Of a DNA stretch of 64,000 nucleotides, positions 34,613-42,708 are shown one piece after another (position 1 is the stretch's first letter; the number at the start of each line of letters is the position of its first letter). Position numbers and translations under genes: made by a program. Below the pieces are notes generated by a model. It was not told the origin of the DNA. It did not search any database and saw only the letters and a list, made by a program, of their open reading frames with translations. The stretch is from Parahaliea mediterranea (GTDB lineage: Bacteria; Pseudomonadota; Gammaproteobacteria; Pseudomonadales; Halieaceae): NCBI RefSeq assembly GCF_003402235.1, contig NZ_QEWO01000005.1:372001-436000 (forward strand), read 5' to 3'.

Positions 34613-35350
34613 ATGTCCAACCCGATGTACCGGAGCACTGCCCCGGTGTTTACCCACCAGCTGAAAAACCTGTCCAACCTGCTCAAAGTCGCAGCCGGAG
34701 ATGCCAAGGCTCGCGGCATCGCACCAGAGGTGATCCTGAACGCGCGCCTGGCGCCCGACATGCTGCCGCTGGTGCGTCAGGTGCAGATTGCCACCGACCA
34801 CGCCAAGGGCTGCTGCGCCCGCCTCGCCGGCCTGGAGTCGCCGGTGTTTGCCGACAGCGAAGCCAGCTTTGCCGAGTTGCAGGCGCGTATCAAGAAAACC
34901 CTGGCCTTCATTCGCGGCATCAAGCCCGCCCTGTACGACGGCAGCGACAGCCGCGACATCACCCTCAAGCTGCCCTTTGGCGAACTGCGCTTTAGCGGCG
35001 AGGACTACCTGAACGGCTGGGTGCTGCCGAACTTCTACTTCCACTACACCACCGCCTACGCCATCCTGCGCCATAACGGTGCCGGTGTGGGCAAGCGCGA
35101 GTTTCTTGGCAGCGTGCCCGGCATGGGCGTGAATGCGGCGGCGGCCAGGGCACTGGGTTTGAAAGCGCCGGCCAACAAGGTGGCTACCAAAAAAGCCACG
35201 GCCAAGAAACCGGCTGCCAAAAAAGCGACGGCCAAGAAATCTTCCGCCAAGAACGCGACGGCCAAGCAAGCAGCGGCCAAAAAAGCCACGCCGAAAAAAA
35301 CGGTCGCCGCCAAAAAACCGGCCGCGAAGAAGCCTGCGAAGGCCGCCTGA
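34613..35350 (+). CDS. DUF1993 protein with histone-H1-like C-terminal tail
   Basis: 245 residues from the ATG with AGGGAG six bases before it. Residues 1-170 match DUF1993, a helical family with the pattern PVFTHQLKNLSNLL, PDMLPLVRQVQIATDHAKG and PNFYFHYTTAYAILRHNG, of DinB-like four-helix character. The last ~65 residues are a Lys/Ala tail (KKATAKKPAAKK repeated with small variations), like that of the AlgP-like protein 10 kb away. Typical DUF1993 proteins lack this tail. Nucleic-acid binding by the tail is inferred from charge. Confidence 0.85.
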   Translation: MSNPMYRSTAPVFTHQLKNLSNLLKVAAGDAKARGIAPEVILNARLAPDMLPLVRQVQIATDHAKGCCARLAGLESPVFADSEASFAELQARIKKTLAFIRGIKPALYDGSDSRDITLKLPFGELRFSGEDYLNGWVLPNFYFHYTTAYAILRHNGAGVGKREFLGSVPGMGVNAAAARALGLKAPANKVATKKATAKKPAAKKATAKKSSAKNATAKQAAAKKATPKKTVAAKKPAAKKPAKAA

Positions 35351-35417
35351 TGCCGCTGGATGTGATGCCGCCAAACACCGCCCCGGCGACGGGGCCTGAG
35401 CCGCGAGATACCCGCCC

Positions 35418-36191
35418 ATGAGCACCTTTCGCGAAGAGCGGCGCAAGCTGGCCGTGCTGATCGACGCCGACAACGTCAGCCCCAAGCTGTGCGAGGCCCT
35501 GATCCAGGAAATCGCCAAGTACGGGGTGGCCAGCGTCAAGCGCGCCTACGGCGACTGGACCACGCCCCAACTCGGCTCCTGGAAGGACATCCTGCACGAG
35601 TACGCCATCAGCCCCATCCAGCAGTTCAGCTACACCCGCGGCAAGAACTCCACCGACGCGTCCATGGTTATTGATGCCATGGACCTGCTTTACACCGACA
35701 AGCTCGACGGCTTCTGCCTGGTGACTTCCGACTGCGACTTTACCCGCCTGGCCACCCGCATCCGCGAGGCGGGGCTGGTGGTGTACGGTTTTGGCGAGCA
35801 GAAAACGCCGACCTCGTTACAGGCGGCCTGCGACAAGTTCGTGTTTTTGGAGGCGCTGGTGGTGCCCCGGGAAGAACCGAAAAAAAGCGACGCCAAGGCC
35901 GGGCAGAGCCAGAGCAAGAAGGCCAGCAAGAAAACCCTGAACCAGGACGCGCGCCTGATCAACCTGCTGCGCGGCGCGGTGGATGCCACCTCCGACGAGG
36001 CGGGCTGGGCCAACATCTCCTTTGTGGGCCAGCACATCGCCAACCAGAGCTCTTTCGATTCGCGCAACTACGGCTATCGCAAGCTGAGCGAATTGATTGA
36101 AGTCACCGAGCTGTTTGACACGGAAAAGCGCAACCCGCGCGACGACGGCTCCTACACCCTCTACATTCGCGACAAGCGATTTAAACCCTGA
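35418..36191 (+). CDS. NYN-domain putative ribonuclease with LOTUS/OST-HTH domain
   Basis: 257 residues. Residues 10-145 form an NYN (PIN-like) domain with acidic residues placed as in metal-dependent RNases: LAVLIDADN, STDASMVIDAMDLL and FCLVTSDCDFTRL. A Lys/Ser linker (KKSDAKAGQSQSKKASKK) connects to a C-terminal LOTUS/OST-HTH domain (~175-255; ARLINLLRGAVD, GWANISFVGQHI, YGYRKLSELIE, LYIRDKR), which in homologues binds RNA, including G-quadruplexes. The combined protein is a likely RNA-processing enzyme. It lies 67 nt after the DUF1993 gene on the same strand. Confidence 0.9.
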   Translation: MSTFREERRKLAVLIDADNVSPKLCEALIQEIAKYGVASVKRAYGDWTTPQLGSWKDILHEYAISPIQQFSYTRGKNSTDASMVIDAMDLLYTDKLDGFCLVTSDCDFTRLATRIREAGLVVYGFGEQKTPTSLQAACDKFVFLEALVVPREEPKKSDAKAGQSQSKKASKKTLNQDARLINLLRGAVDATSDEAGWANISFVGQHIANQSSFDSRNYGYRKLSELIEVTELFDTEKRNPRDDGSYTLYIRDKRFKP

Positions 36192-36214
36192 GTTGATAAC
36201 ACGAGGATAAGATT

Positions 36215-36586
36215 ATGATTGGTTACGTCACTATCGGTGTGCAGGACATGGAACGGGCCAAGGCCTTTTACAGCGCCCTGCTGGAAGAACTCGGTGCCAA
36301 GGTGATTATCGACATGGACCGCATCGCCATGATCGGCAAAAGCATGGAAGAGCCCATGCTCAGCGTGTGCATTCCCTACAACGAAGACGCGCCGAACCCC
36401 GGCAACGGCAACATGGTTGCCATCAACCCCGGCTCCAAGGAACTGGTGGACAAGCTCTATCACAAAGCCATCGAACTCGGCGCCACCTGCGAGGGTGAAC
36501 CCGGCCAGCGCATTCCGGACATGTTCTACGGCGCCTACTTCCGCGACCCGGATGGCAACAAGGTCGCGTTCTACCAGTTTGGCTGA
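36215..36586 (+). CDS. VOC-family (glyoxalase/dioxygenase fold) protein
   Basis: 123 residues, GAGGATAAG upstream. Two beta-alpha-beta-beta-beta modules are visible, beginning MIGYVTIGVQDMERAKAFY and ending YGAYFRDPDGNKVAFYQF, the standard single-domain VOC layout. The metal ligands differ among family members, so lyase, dioxygenase or binding function cannot be assigned. It follows the NYN gene by 23 nt, so it may be cotranscribed. Confidence 0.82.
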   Translation: MIGYVTIGVQDMERAKAFYSALLEELGAKVIIDMDRIAMIGKSMEEPMLSVCIPYNEDAPNPGNGNMVAINPGSKELVDKLYHKAIELGATCEGEPGQRIPDMFYGAYFRDPDGNKVAFYQFG

Positions 36587-36598
36587 GGCGAATGATCT

Positions 36599-36625
36599 GG
36601 CCTCCCGGCCGGGTGCCGGGAGGCC
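36599..36625. terminator. Bidirectional terminator hairpin
   Basis: GGCCTCCCGG and CCGGGAGGCC form a perfect 10-bp stem with a 7-nt loop in the 49-nt gap between the convergent VOC and xthA genes. Confidence 0.65.
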
Positions 36626-36635
36626 CAGTTGCCGT

Positions 36636-37400
36636 TTAATCCAGCACTACACTCACCGGGCAGTGATCCGAGCCCATGATGTCGTTGTGAATCTCTGCCG
36701 CGCTGACGCGTGAGGCCACCAGCGCCGCGGTTGCCAGAAAGTAATCAATCCGCCAGCCGATATTCTTGCCCCGCGCGCCCGCGCGGTAACTCCACCAGCT
36801 GTATTTCACCTCATCCGGATTAAAGTGGCGGAAGGTATCCACAAAGCCGGCCGCCTGCAGGGCGTCCATGCCGTCGATTTCCTTCTGGGTAAAGCCGGCG
36901 CTTTTGTTGTAGTTGGGTTTGGGGCGGGCAATGTCGATGTCGCGGTGGGCCACGTTGAGGTCGCCGCAGATCAGCACCGGCTTTTTCGCCTCCAGGGATT
37001 TGACGAACACCAAAAAGGCGGCGTCCCAGGTTTGCCGGTAGGGCAGGCGCACCAGCTCGCTGCCGGAGTTGGGGGTGTAGACGGTGACCAGGTAGAAGTC
37101 CGCGTACTCCGCGGTGAGCACGCGGCCCTCCTGGTCGTGCTCTTCCACCCCGATATCCGCTTGCACTGACAGGGGCTGCTCCCGGCTGAGAATGGCGACG
37201 CCGGAGTAGCCCTTGCGCACCGCCGAGTTGCTGTACACGTGGTAGCCGTCGATGGGCTCCAGCGCGGTGAGCACCTGGTCGTCCTGGGCCTTGGTCTCCT
37301 GCAGGCAGAGAATATCGGTATTCAGGGCGGCCAGGGAGCCTGCGAAGTCCTTGTTCATAACGGCGCGCAGGCCGTTGACGTTCCAGGAAGTGATTTTCAT
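36636..37400 (-). CDS. xthA: Exodeoxyribonuclease III
   Basis: 254 residues. It is an AP endonuclease and 3'-exonuclease of base-excision repair. EEP-family motifs are MKITSWNVNGLRA, the metal-binding Glu in LCLQETKAQD, ICGDLNVAH, and the catalytic Asp-His in MGSDHCPVSVVLD; SWWSYRAGARGKNIGWRIDY is typical of ExoA/XthA. A GGAG lies about 12 bases before the ATG. It is the last gene before the HxlR regulator, transcribed in the same direction, 43 nt apart. Confidence 0.93.
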   Translation of the reverse strand: MKITSWNVNGLRAVMNKDFAGSLAALNTDILCLQETKAQDDQVLTALEPIDGYHVYSNSAVRKGYSGVAILSREQPLSVQADIGVEEHDQEGRVLTAEYADFYLVTVYTPNSGSELVRLPYRQTWDAAFLVFVKSLEAKKPVLICGDLNVAHRDIDIARPKPNYNKSAGFTQKEIDGMDALQAAGFVDTFRHFNPDEVKYSWWSYRAGARGKNIGWRIDYFLATAALVASRVSAAEIHNDIMGSDHCPVSVVLD

Positions 37401-37443
37401 CGGTGCCTATGCTCCGCCGTTGCTGTGGGGCGCATAGTCTAGC

Positions 37444-37944
37444 CTAGTTACCGCGCGGCTTGCTCAGCCACTGCGCGTGCCAGTCGTCATCCAGCGCCGG
37501 GCCGGCCACCGCCTTCACATCCATCGGTTTGAGGGGCTTGCCGGCGTGGTTCAGTACCGTCATGGGGCGTATCGGTTTGCCGCTGCTGCGCTCCACAAAC
37601 TCCAGCCGCTTGCCGCCCGGGTGTGGCCGGTAGCGGTCGCCCCAGTGGGTCATGGCCAGCAGCACCGGCTGCAGGGCCAGGCCCTTTTCTGTCAGGCGAT
37701 ACTCCGGGTGGCCGCCGTCGGCGCCCGCGCTGCGCTGCAAAATCCCCTCGTCCACCAGCCGGTTCAGCCGGGTGCTCAGGATGTTTTTGGCGACGCCCAG
37801 GCTGCGCTGGAACTCGCTGAAGCGGCGGGCGCCGAAGAAGGCGTCGCGCAGAATTAGCAGGGTCCAGCGCTCGCCGATGACATCCAGCGTCTGGGCGAGG
37901 GAGCAGTTCATGTCGTCAAAGCGCTTGAGTTTCATGGCGGCCAT
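37444..37944 (-). CDS. HxlR-family transcriptional regulator
   Basis: 166 residues; a second in-frame ATG three codons in is equally possible, and neither has a clear ribosome site. The winged helix-turn-helix begins MNCSLAQTLDVIGERWTLLILRDAFFGARRFSEFQ, the family signature, followed by GVAKNILSTRLNRLVDEGIL (recognition helix) and the EYRLTEKG wing. The conserved Cys near the N-terminus (MNCS) is a redox or electrophile sensor in several relatives. It is divergent from the SDR gene over a perfect inverted repeat, so it probably represses that gene and itself. Confidence 0.92.
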   Translation of the reverse strand: MAAMKLKRFDDMNCSLAQTLDVIGERWTLLILRDAFFGARRFSEFQRSLGVAKNILSTRLNRLVDEGILQRSAGADGGHPEYRLTEKGLALQPVLLAMTHWGDRYRPHPGGKRLEFVERSSGKPIRPMTVLNHAGKPLKPMDVKAVAGPALDDDWHAQWLSKPRGN

Positions 37945-37972
37945 TCTAAGGGGGCATGGTGCACATTTTCTA

Positions 37973-38024
37973 GTTGCATCATTAAACCAAATCGCGTTAG
38001 CCTATTTTGGTTTAATGATGCAAC
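37973..38024. promoter_or_regulatory. Perfect 19-bp inverted repeat, probable HxlR operator
   Basis: GTTGCATCATTAAACCAAA (37973-37991) and its exact reverse complement (38006-38024) flank a 14-nt spacer. Arm centres are 33 bp apart, about three helical turns. The repeat is AT-rich in a GC-rich region and lies between the divergent HxlR and SDR genes, where an operator for a dimeric regulator is expected. Confidence 0.8.
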
Positions 38025-38064
38025 CATGTAGCTGGGTGAATCGAGCCCCGGGAGGGCAGCAGTG

Positions 38065-38808
38065 ATGAGCGAATCCAACGCGCCAGTGGCGCTGATCGTG
38101 GGCGCCGGTGACTTTATCGGCGCCGAAATTGGCAAACGCTTCGCACGCGAGGGCTATACCGTCTGCCTTGGCCGGCGCAAGGGCGACCAGCTGGCGCCGC
38201 TGGTGCGGGCGATAGAAGCCGAGGGCGGCCGCGCCCACGCCTTCACCCTGGATGCCCGCAGCGAAGACAGCGTGCAGGCGGTGTTTGCCGACATCGAGGC
38301 GCGAATCGGCCCCCTGGAGGTGGTGATCTTCAACGTGGGCGCCAATGTGCGCTTTCCCCTGCGCGAAACCACCGCGCGCGTTTACCGCAAGGTCTGGGAG
38401 ATGGCCTGTTTCGCGGGCTTTCTGGTGGGGCGCGAGGCGGCGAGCGTGATGGTGCCGCGCGGTCGCGGCTCTATCTTCTTCACCGGCGCCACCGCCAGCC
38501 TGCGCGGTGGCAGTGGCTATGCCGCCTTTGCCAGCGCCAAATTCGGCCTGCGCGCACTGGCCCAGTCCATGGCGCGGGAGCTGGGGCCGCAGAACATTCA
38601 TGTTGCCCATCTCGTTATCGATTCCGCGGTGGATACCGCCTGGGTGCGCGAGCGCATGGAGACGGGTGGCGTTGATGTGCAGGCCCTGCCCGAGGATGCG
38701 CTGATGAACCCGGCGTCGGTGGCGCAAACCTACTGGCAGCTGCACCGCCAGCCCCGCGATGCCTGGACCTTTGAGCTGGATATCCGCCCCTACGTTGAAA
38801 CCTGGTAA
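38065..38808 (+). CDS. SDR-family protein lacking the catalytic tyrosine
   Basis: 247 residues from ATG 38065 (a GTG one codon earlier is possible) after GGGAGGG. The fold is a short-chain dehydrogenase: the cofactor loop is VGAGDFIGAEIGKRFA and a conserved asparagine sits in IFNVGANVRF. The usual YxxxK is replaced: four residues before the lysine of YAAFASAKFGLRAL is Phe, and a Tyr lies seven before. A distinct SDR subgroup has this AAFASAKFGLRALAQS pattern, so this looks like a subfamily trait rather than decay. It is probably co-transcribed with the DsbA-like gene and controlled by HxlR. Confidence 0.88.
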   Translation: MSESNAPVALIVGAGDFIGAEIGKRFAREGYTVCLGRRKGDQLAPLVRAIEAEGGRAHAFTLDARSEDSVQAVFADIEARIGPLEVVIFNVGANVRFPLRETTARVYRKVWEMACFAGFLVGREAASVMVPRGRGSIFFTGATASLRGGSGYAAFASAKFGLRALAQSMARELGPQNIHVAHLVIDSAVDTAWVRERMETGGVDVQALPEDALMNPASVAQTYWQLHRQPRDAWTFELDIRPYVETW

Positions 38809-38827
38809 CCGAACAGGAGAGCAAGCC

Positions 38828-39439
38828 ATGCGCAAGCAACTGGAATTTCTGTATGACTTTGGCAGCCCCAACGCCTACCTGGCCCACCGGGTGCTGCCGG
38901 ATATTGCCCGGCGCTGCGGTGCCGAGCTGGTGTACCAGCCGGTGTTGCTGGGCGGCATCTTCAAGCTGACCGGCAACGCCTCGCCGATGCAGACCATGGC
39001 GGGCATCCGCAACCGGCTCGAATACGAGGGGCTGGAGACGGAGCGCTTTGTGCGCCGTCATGGCCTGCAGAAGGACTTTCGCATGAACCCGCACTTCCCG
39101 GTGAATACCCTGCAGATCATGCGCGGTGCTGTGGCGGCGCAGGGGATGGGTGCGGATATATATCGCGCCTACGTCGACACCCTGTTTTACGCCATGTGGC
39201 GCGACGGGCGCGACATGGGCGATGTCGATAACATTGCAAGTGTACTGGAAAACGTCGGCCTGCCAGCGGCCGACCTGCTGGTGGCAGCCCAGACCCAGGC
39301 GGTCAAATCCGCACTGCTGGCCAATACCGAGAACGCGGTGGAGCGCGGCGTGTTTGGCGCGCCCTCGTTCTTTGTTGGCACCGAGCTCTACTTCGGCAAG
39401 GATCGCCTCAGGGACATTGAAGAGGCCCTTGGCGACTGA
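38828..39439 (+). CDS. 2-hydroxychromene-2-carboxylate isomerase-like (DsbA fold) protein
   Basis: 203 residues, AGGAGAGC before the ATG. It belongs to the DsbA-fold kappa-GST/HCCA isomerase group: LEFLYDFGSPNAYLAHRVLP has Ser in place of a redox cysteine, as in these glutathione-dependent isomerases, and the cis-Pro segment is VFGAPSFFVGTELYFGKDRL. Members isomerise aromatic ring-cleavage intermediates or act as glutathione transferases. It follows the SDR by 19 nt, suggesting a small detoxification operon with it under HxlR control. Confidence 0.9.
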   Translation: MRKQLEFLYDFGSPNAYLAHRVLPDIARRCGAELVYQPVLLGGIFKLTGNASPMQTMAGIRNRLEYEGLETERFVRRHGLQKDFRMNPHFPVNTLQIMRGAVAAQGMGADIYRAYVDTLFYAMWRDGRDMGDVDNIASVLENVGLPAADLLVAAQTQAVKSALLANTENAVERGVFGAPSFFVGTELYFGKDRLRDIEEALGD

Positions 39440-39446
39440 TCATCAG

Positions 39447-40160
39447 CTAGGCCGGCAGGCCCTGCGCCGCCGTGGGCCAGCCCAGGTGCATGTTCTGCGG
39501 CAGGGCGATGTCCATGGCCTTGGGCCTGGGCAGTGCGATACCGGCCATGAGCGCGGCGTACTGGTCTTCATCGGCCACCTGCAGGCGCGGGTTAAAGCGG
39601 CGCTCTTCGCCGATGGTGCTGCAACACAGGCCGCGGTAATCGTGGCCGGGGTACACCAGGGTCTCGTCCGGCAGGCTGAGCAGCTGGTCGCGCAGGCTGC
39701 GCCAGGCCTGCCGTGCGCAGCCCTGCTGGAAGTCGGTGCGGCCGGTGCCGCGAATCAGCAGGGCATCGCCGGTGAACACGCTGTTGCCGGCGGGCCAGTA
39801 CAGGCAGGCGGATTCGCGGGTGTGCCCGGGTGTGTGCAGCCAGGTCAGCCGCAGGTTGCCAAGGGTCAGCACATCGCCGTTGGCGGGCTGCAGGCAAAGC
39901 CCCTGGGCGCTGCTGTGGCTGTCCTGCACGGTCTGGCAGGCGGTCTCGTGGCGCAGGCGCCCCAGGGCAGTCACGTGGTCTGCGTGGATATGGGTATCAA
40001 TGGCGTAGTGCAGCGTTAAATCCAGCTCCGTTAAAAGCTGCAGGTAAAGGTCCGTCTGTTCCAGCACCGGGTCAATCAGCGCGGCACGGCCTGTTTGCCC
40101 ATCGGCCAGCAGATAGGTGTAGGTGGAGCTGCGGGTGTCAAACAGCTGTCGGAATAGCAT
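39447..40160 (-). CDS. ETHE1-like persulfide dioxygenase (MBL fold)
   Basis: 237 residues. Metallo-beta-lactamase-fold metal sites are THIHADH (His57, His59, His62 with Asp61), His113 in HTPGHTRES, Asp132 in FTGDALL, and His173 in VYPGHDY. The GTGRTDFQQG segment and DYRG are typical of ETHE1/Blh persulfide dioxygenases, which oxidise glutathione persulfide to sulfite using one Fe(II). A glyoxalase II is the alternative, but GRTDFQ favours ETHE1. It is the last gene of an operon whose middle member exports sulfite-type anions. Confidence 0.92.
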   Translation of the reverse strand: MLFRQLFDTRSSTYTYLLADGQTGRAALIDPVLEQTDLYLQLLTELDLTLHYAIDTHIHADHVTALGRLRHETACQTVQDSHSSAQGLCLQPANGDVLTLGNLRLTWLHTPGHTRESACLYWPAGNSVFTGDALLIRGTGRTDFQQGCARQAWRSLRDQLLSLPDETLVYPGHDYRGLCCSTIGEERRFNPRLQVADEDQYAALMAGIALPRPKAMDIALPQNMHLGWPTAAQGLPA

Positions 40161-40163
40161 GGT

Positions 40164-40925
40164 TTAGCTCCATGTGGTTTGTAGCACCAACCCGAGGGCG
40201 GTGGCCATGGCCGCCGTGGCTACCAGCCGCTGGGCAACGCCGCTGTGCAACCGGTGCGCAAGGGCCATGCCAAGGCAGGCGCCGAGCAGGCTGCCGAGGG
40301 CGAGCGGCAACAGCAGGCCCGGCGCCCAGCTGGTTTGCTGCTGCAGGTGAAAGAGATAGCCGGAGGCGCTGACGCAGGCGATCACCAGCAGCGACGTGGC
40401 AATGGCCTGCTGGGCCGACAGGCGGCGTTGCCTGAGCAGCCAGGGCACAATCAGAAAGCCGCCGCCGACGCCAAAAAAGCCCGACACCAGGCCCAGGCAC
40501 GCGCCAGAGGCCAGGTTCGACAGGGGCCGCGCCGTTGCCACCGCCGGCTTTGCCACCGCCGCCCCCAGCGGCAGGGCCTGCCGCCGTGGCCACAGTTGCC
40601 AGGCGATAAACACCGCCAGGGCGGCAAACAGCAGGGTGACCAGGCGCGGGTCCAGCAGCATGGCCACCGCCCGGCCAACCGGCGCCAACACAATGCCACA
40701 CAAAGCCAGTGGCAGCGCCAAGCGCAGGTCGATCTGGCGCCGATACAGTCCGCGCAGGGCGCCGGGGGCTGCCGCCATGGCCACACAGCCAAGGCTCAGG
40801 CCCATCACCTGGGTTGGCGACGTGTGCAGGCCGGCGCTGAGCAACGGCACCGCCAGCACCGAGCCACCCGCGCCGGTGAGGGTGAGCAGCAGGCCGATGG
40901 CAGCGCCAATCAGCAGCAGCATCAA
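40164..40925 (-). CDS. TauE/SafE-family sulfite/organosulfonate exporter
   Basis: 253 residues with about eight membrane segments. Typical landmarks are GAGGSVLAVPLLSAG and the repeated VSGFFGVGGGFLIVPWLL, the two GxGG helices of the TauE/SafE (DUF81) fold. Members move sulfite, sulfoacetate or related anions across the inner membrane. Its ATG overlaps the stop of the desulfurase-like gene by 4 nt and its stop is 3 nt before the persulfide dioxygenase start, so it probably exports sulfite made by that enzyme. Confidence 0.9.
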   Translation of the reverse strand: MMLLLIGAAIGLLLTLTGAGGSVLAVPLLSAGLHTSPTQVMGLSLGCVAMAAAPGALRGLYRRQIDLRLALPLALCGIVLAPVGRAVAMLLDPRLVTLLFAALAVFIAWQLWPRRQALPLGAAVAKPAVATARPLSNLASGACLGLVSGFFGVGGGFLIVPWLLRQRRLSAQQAIATSLLVIACVSASGYLFHLQQQTSWAPGLLLPLALGSLLGACLGMALAHRLHSGVAQRLVATAAMATALGLVLQTTWS

Positions 40926-42625
40926 GCCACCTGGCCTGCCGCTGTTGATGCTGGTGCCGATGCGTCAGCTGCCGATGCGGCAATGTCCGCCACTTCCTGG
41001 GGCAGCACAAACCAGCGCATGGCCTCGGCCTCTGCATCAAGCGTCAGGGCCTGGCCCACAGCCTGTGGGTCGGCGGTCAGCAGTGCTTGCTCGGCATCGC
41101 GCAGCAGGGCGGGGTAATCCGGCGCCGTGGCCGCGGCCAGTGGCGGCGTTTCATCGGCAAAGGCGCTGGCGTCCAGGCGCGAGGGCAGCGCAACTGACTG
41201 GCCGCGGTAGCGCCACACACCGTGGGCGGCATCGTAGTGGTACTGCGGCAGCATCCGCCAGCCCAGGCGGGCAACCTGTTCCAGCGCGCCGAGCAGGTAA
41301 TTGAACTCCTCGTCACTGATAAAGTAATTGAAGTTCAGCCGTACCCAGCCCGGGCGCAGCAGGGCGCAGCCGGCCTGCATGTGTGCCTCGATGCGGGTAC
41401 TGGTGTCGGCATCCAGCCCCAGCAGGGTGTGGGCGTAGGGGCCGGCGCAGGAACAGCCGCCGCGCACCTGGATGCCGTACAGGTCGTTCAGCAGGGCGAC
41501 GATAAAGCCGTAGTGCAGGTCGCGCTCGCCGTGGTGAAAGCGCAGGGAAAAAATCGACAGGCGCTCGGCCCCGCTATCGCCCAGCACCGTCAGGTTGGGC
41601 ATGGCGCGCAGGCGCTGCAGGGCGCGGTTGGCAAAGTCGTGTTCACGGCGCTCGATCTCCCCGATGCCCACCGCCTGTTGCAGGGCAAAAACCAGCCCCG
41701 CCCGCACGGATTCAACAATGCCGGGGGTGCCGCCTTCTTCACGGCGCTCGATGTGCTTGAGGTAGGTGTGGCCCTGGGGCGTCACGAAAGACACCGTGCC
41801 CCCGCCCACCACCGCCGGCACGCTGTTGCGCAGCAGGTGGTTTTTCACCACCAGCACGCCCGGCGTGCCCGGGCCGCCAATAAATTTGTGGGGCGAAATA
41901 AACACCGCGTCCAGCGGGTGTTCGGCGTTCATGTCGATAGTCACGTAGGGCGCGGCCGCGGCGTAGTCCCAGAAGGCCAGGGCGCCGTTGGCTTTCAGCA
42001 GCGCGGTAATGGCGGCAACGTCGCTGCGAATGCCGGTAACGTTTGACGCCGCCGAGAAGCTGCCGATCCGCAGGGGGCGGTGGGCGTACTCGGCCAGGGC
42101 GCGGGCCAGGTGGTCGCTGTCGATGGTGCCCCGGTTGTTGAGGGGGATCACCACCACATCGGCGATGCTTTCGCGCCAAGGCAGTTCATTGGAGTGGTGT
42201 TCGTAGGGGCCAACAAAAACAACCGGGCGCTCGGCGGCGGGGATCTGCCCGCTCAGGCCGTAGCGCTTGTCGAGGTCTGCTGGCAGGCGCAGCCCGAGTA
42301 AATCCAGCAACCGGTTGATTGCAGCGGTGGCGCCGCTGCCGCAGAAAATCACGCTGTCGTCTTCATTGGCGCCAACCGCCGTGCGAATGGTCTCGCGCGC
42401 CTGTTCGCGCAGGGCAGTGGTTTGCGCGCCGGTGAAGGAGGTCTCGGTATGGGTGTTGGCGTACCAGGGCAACACCTGGGTGCGCAGGGCGTCCTCAATG
42501 AAGTCCAGTGAACGCCCCGAGGCCGTGTAGTCGGCGTAAACCAGCGGCCGTGGGCCGAGCGGCGTGGGAATGCGTTGGCCGGCACCGATCACGCCGCGGC
42601 GAATTTTATCAATCAGGGAGTGCAT
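40922..42625 (-). CDS. Class V aminotransferase, cysteine desulfurase-like
   Basis: 567 residues from the ATG with AAGGATCTG upstream. It is a PLP enzyme: Lys247 in FISPHKFIGGPG forms the internal aldimine, with Asp in ALAFWDYAAAAPY. RGGCSCAGPYAH holds Cys391 and Cys393 in the position of a catalytic desulfurase loop. It is about 150 residues longer than SufS/NifS; the extra is a C-terminal part (WRYRGQSVALPSRLD onward) and a loop. It could release sulfur from cysteine or a related thiol. It heads an operon with TauE/SafE and ETHE1-like genes, divergent from Lrp. The ORF upstream of the chosen ATG is not needed. Confidence 0.85.
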   Translation of the reverse strand: MHSLIDKIRRGVIGAGQRIPTPLGPRPLVYADYTASGRSLDFIEDALRTQVLPWYANTHTETSFTGAQTTALREQARETIRTAVGANEDDSVIFCGSGATAAINRLLDLLGLRLPADLDKRYGLSGQIPAAERPVVFVGPYEHHSNELPWRESIADVVVIPLNNRGTIDSDHLARALAEYAHRPLRIGSFSAASNVTGIRSDVAAITALLKANGALAFWDYAAAAPYVTIDMNAEHPLDAVFISPHKFIGGPGTPGVLVVKNHLLRNSVPAVVGGGTVSFVTPQGHTYLKHIERREEGGTPGIVESVRAGLVFALQQAVGIGEIERREHDFANRALQRLRAMPNLTVLGDSGAERLSIFSLRFHHGERDLHYGFIVALLNDLYGIQVRGGCSCAGPYAHTLLGLDADTSTRIEAHMQAGCALLRPGWVRLNFNYFISDEEFNYLLGALEQVARLGWRMLPQYHYDAAHGVWRYRGQSVALPSRLDASAFADETPPLAAATAPDYPALLRDAEQALLTADPQAVGQALTLDAEAEAMRWFVLPQEVADIAASAADASAPASTAAGQVA

Positions 42626-42708
42626 GTCAGATCCTTGCGAAAACTGCCGCATAGCCTAGCGGGAAGTGATCCGAACATTGTTCCCATTTTGGGGCGCTGA
42701 TTATTCCA

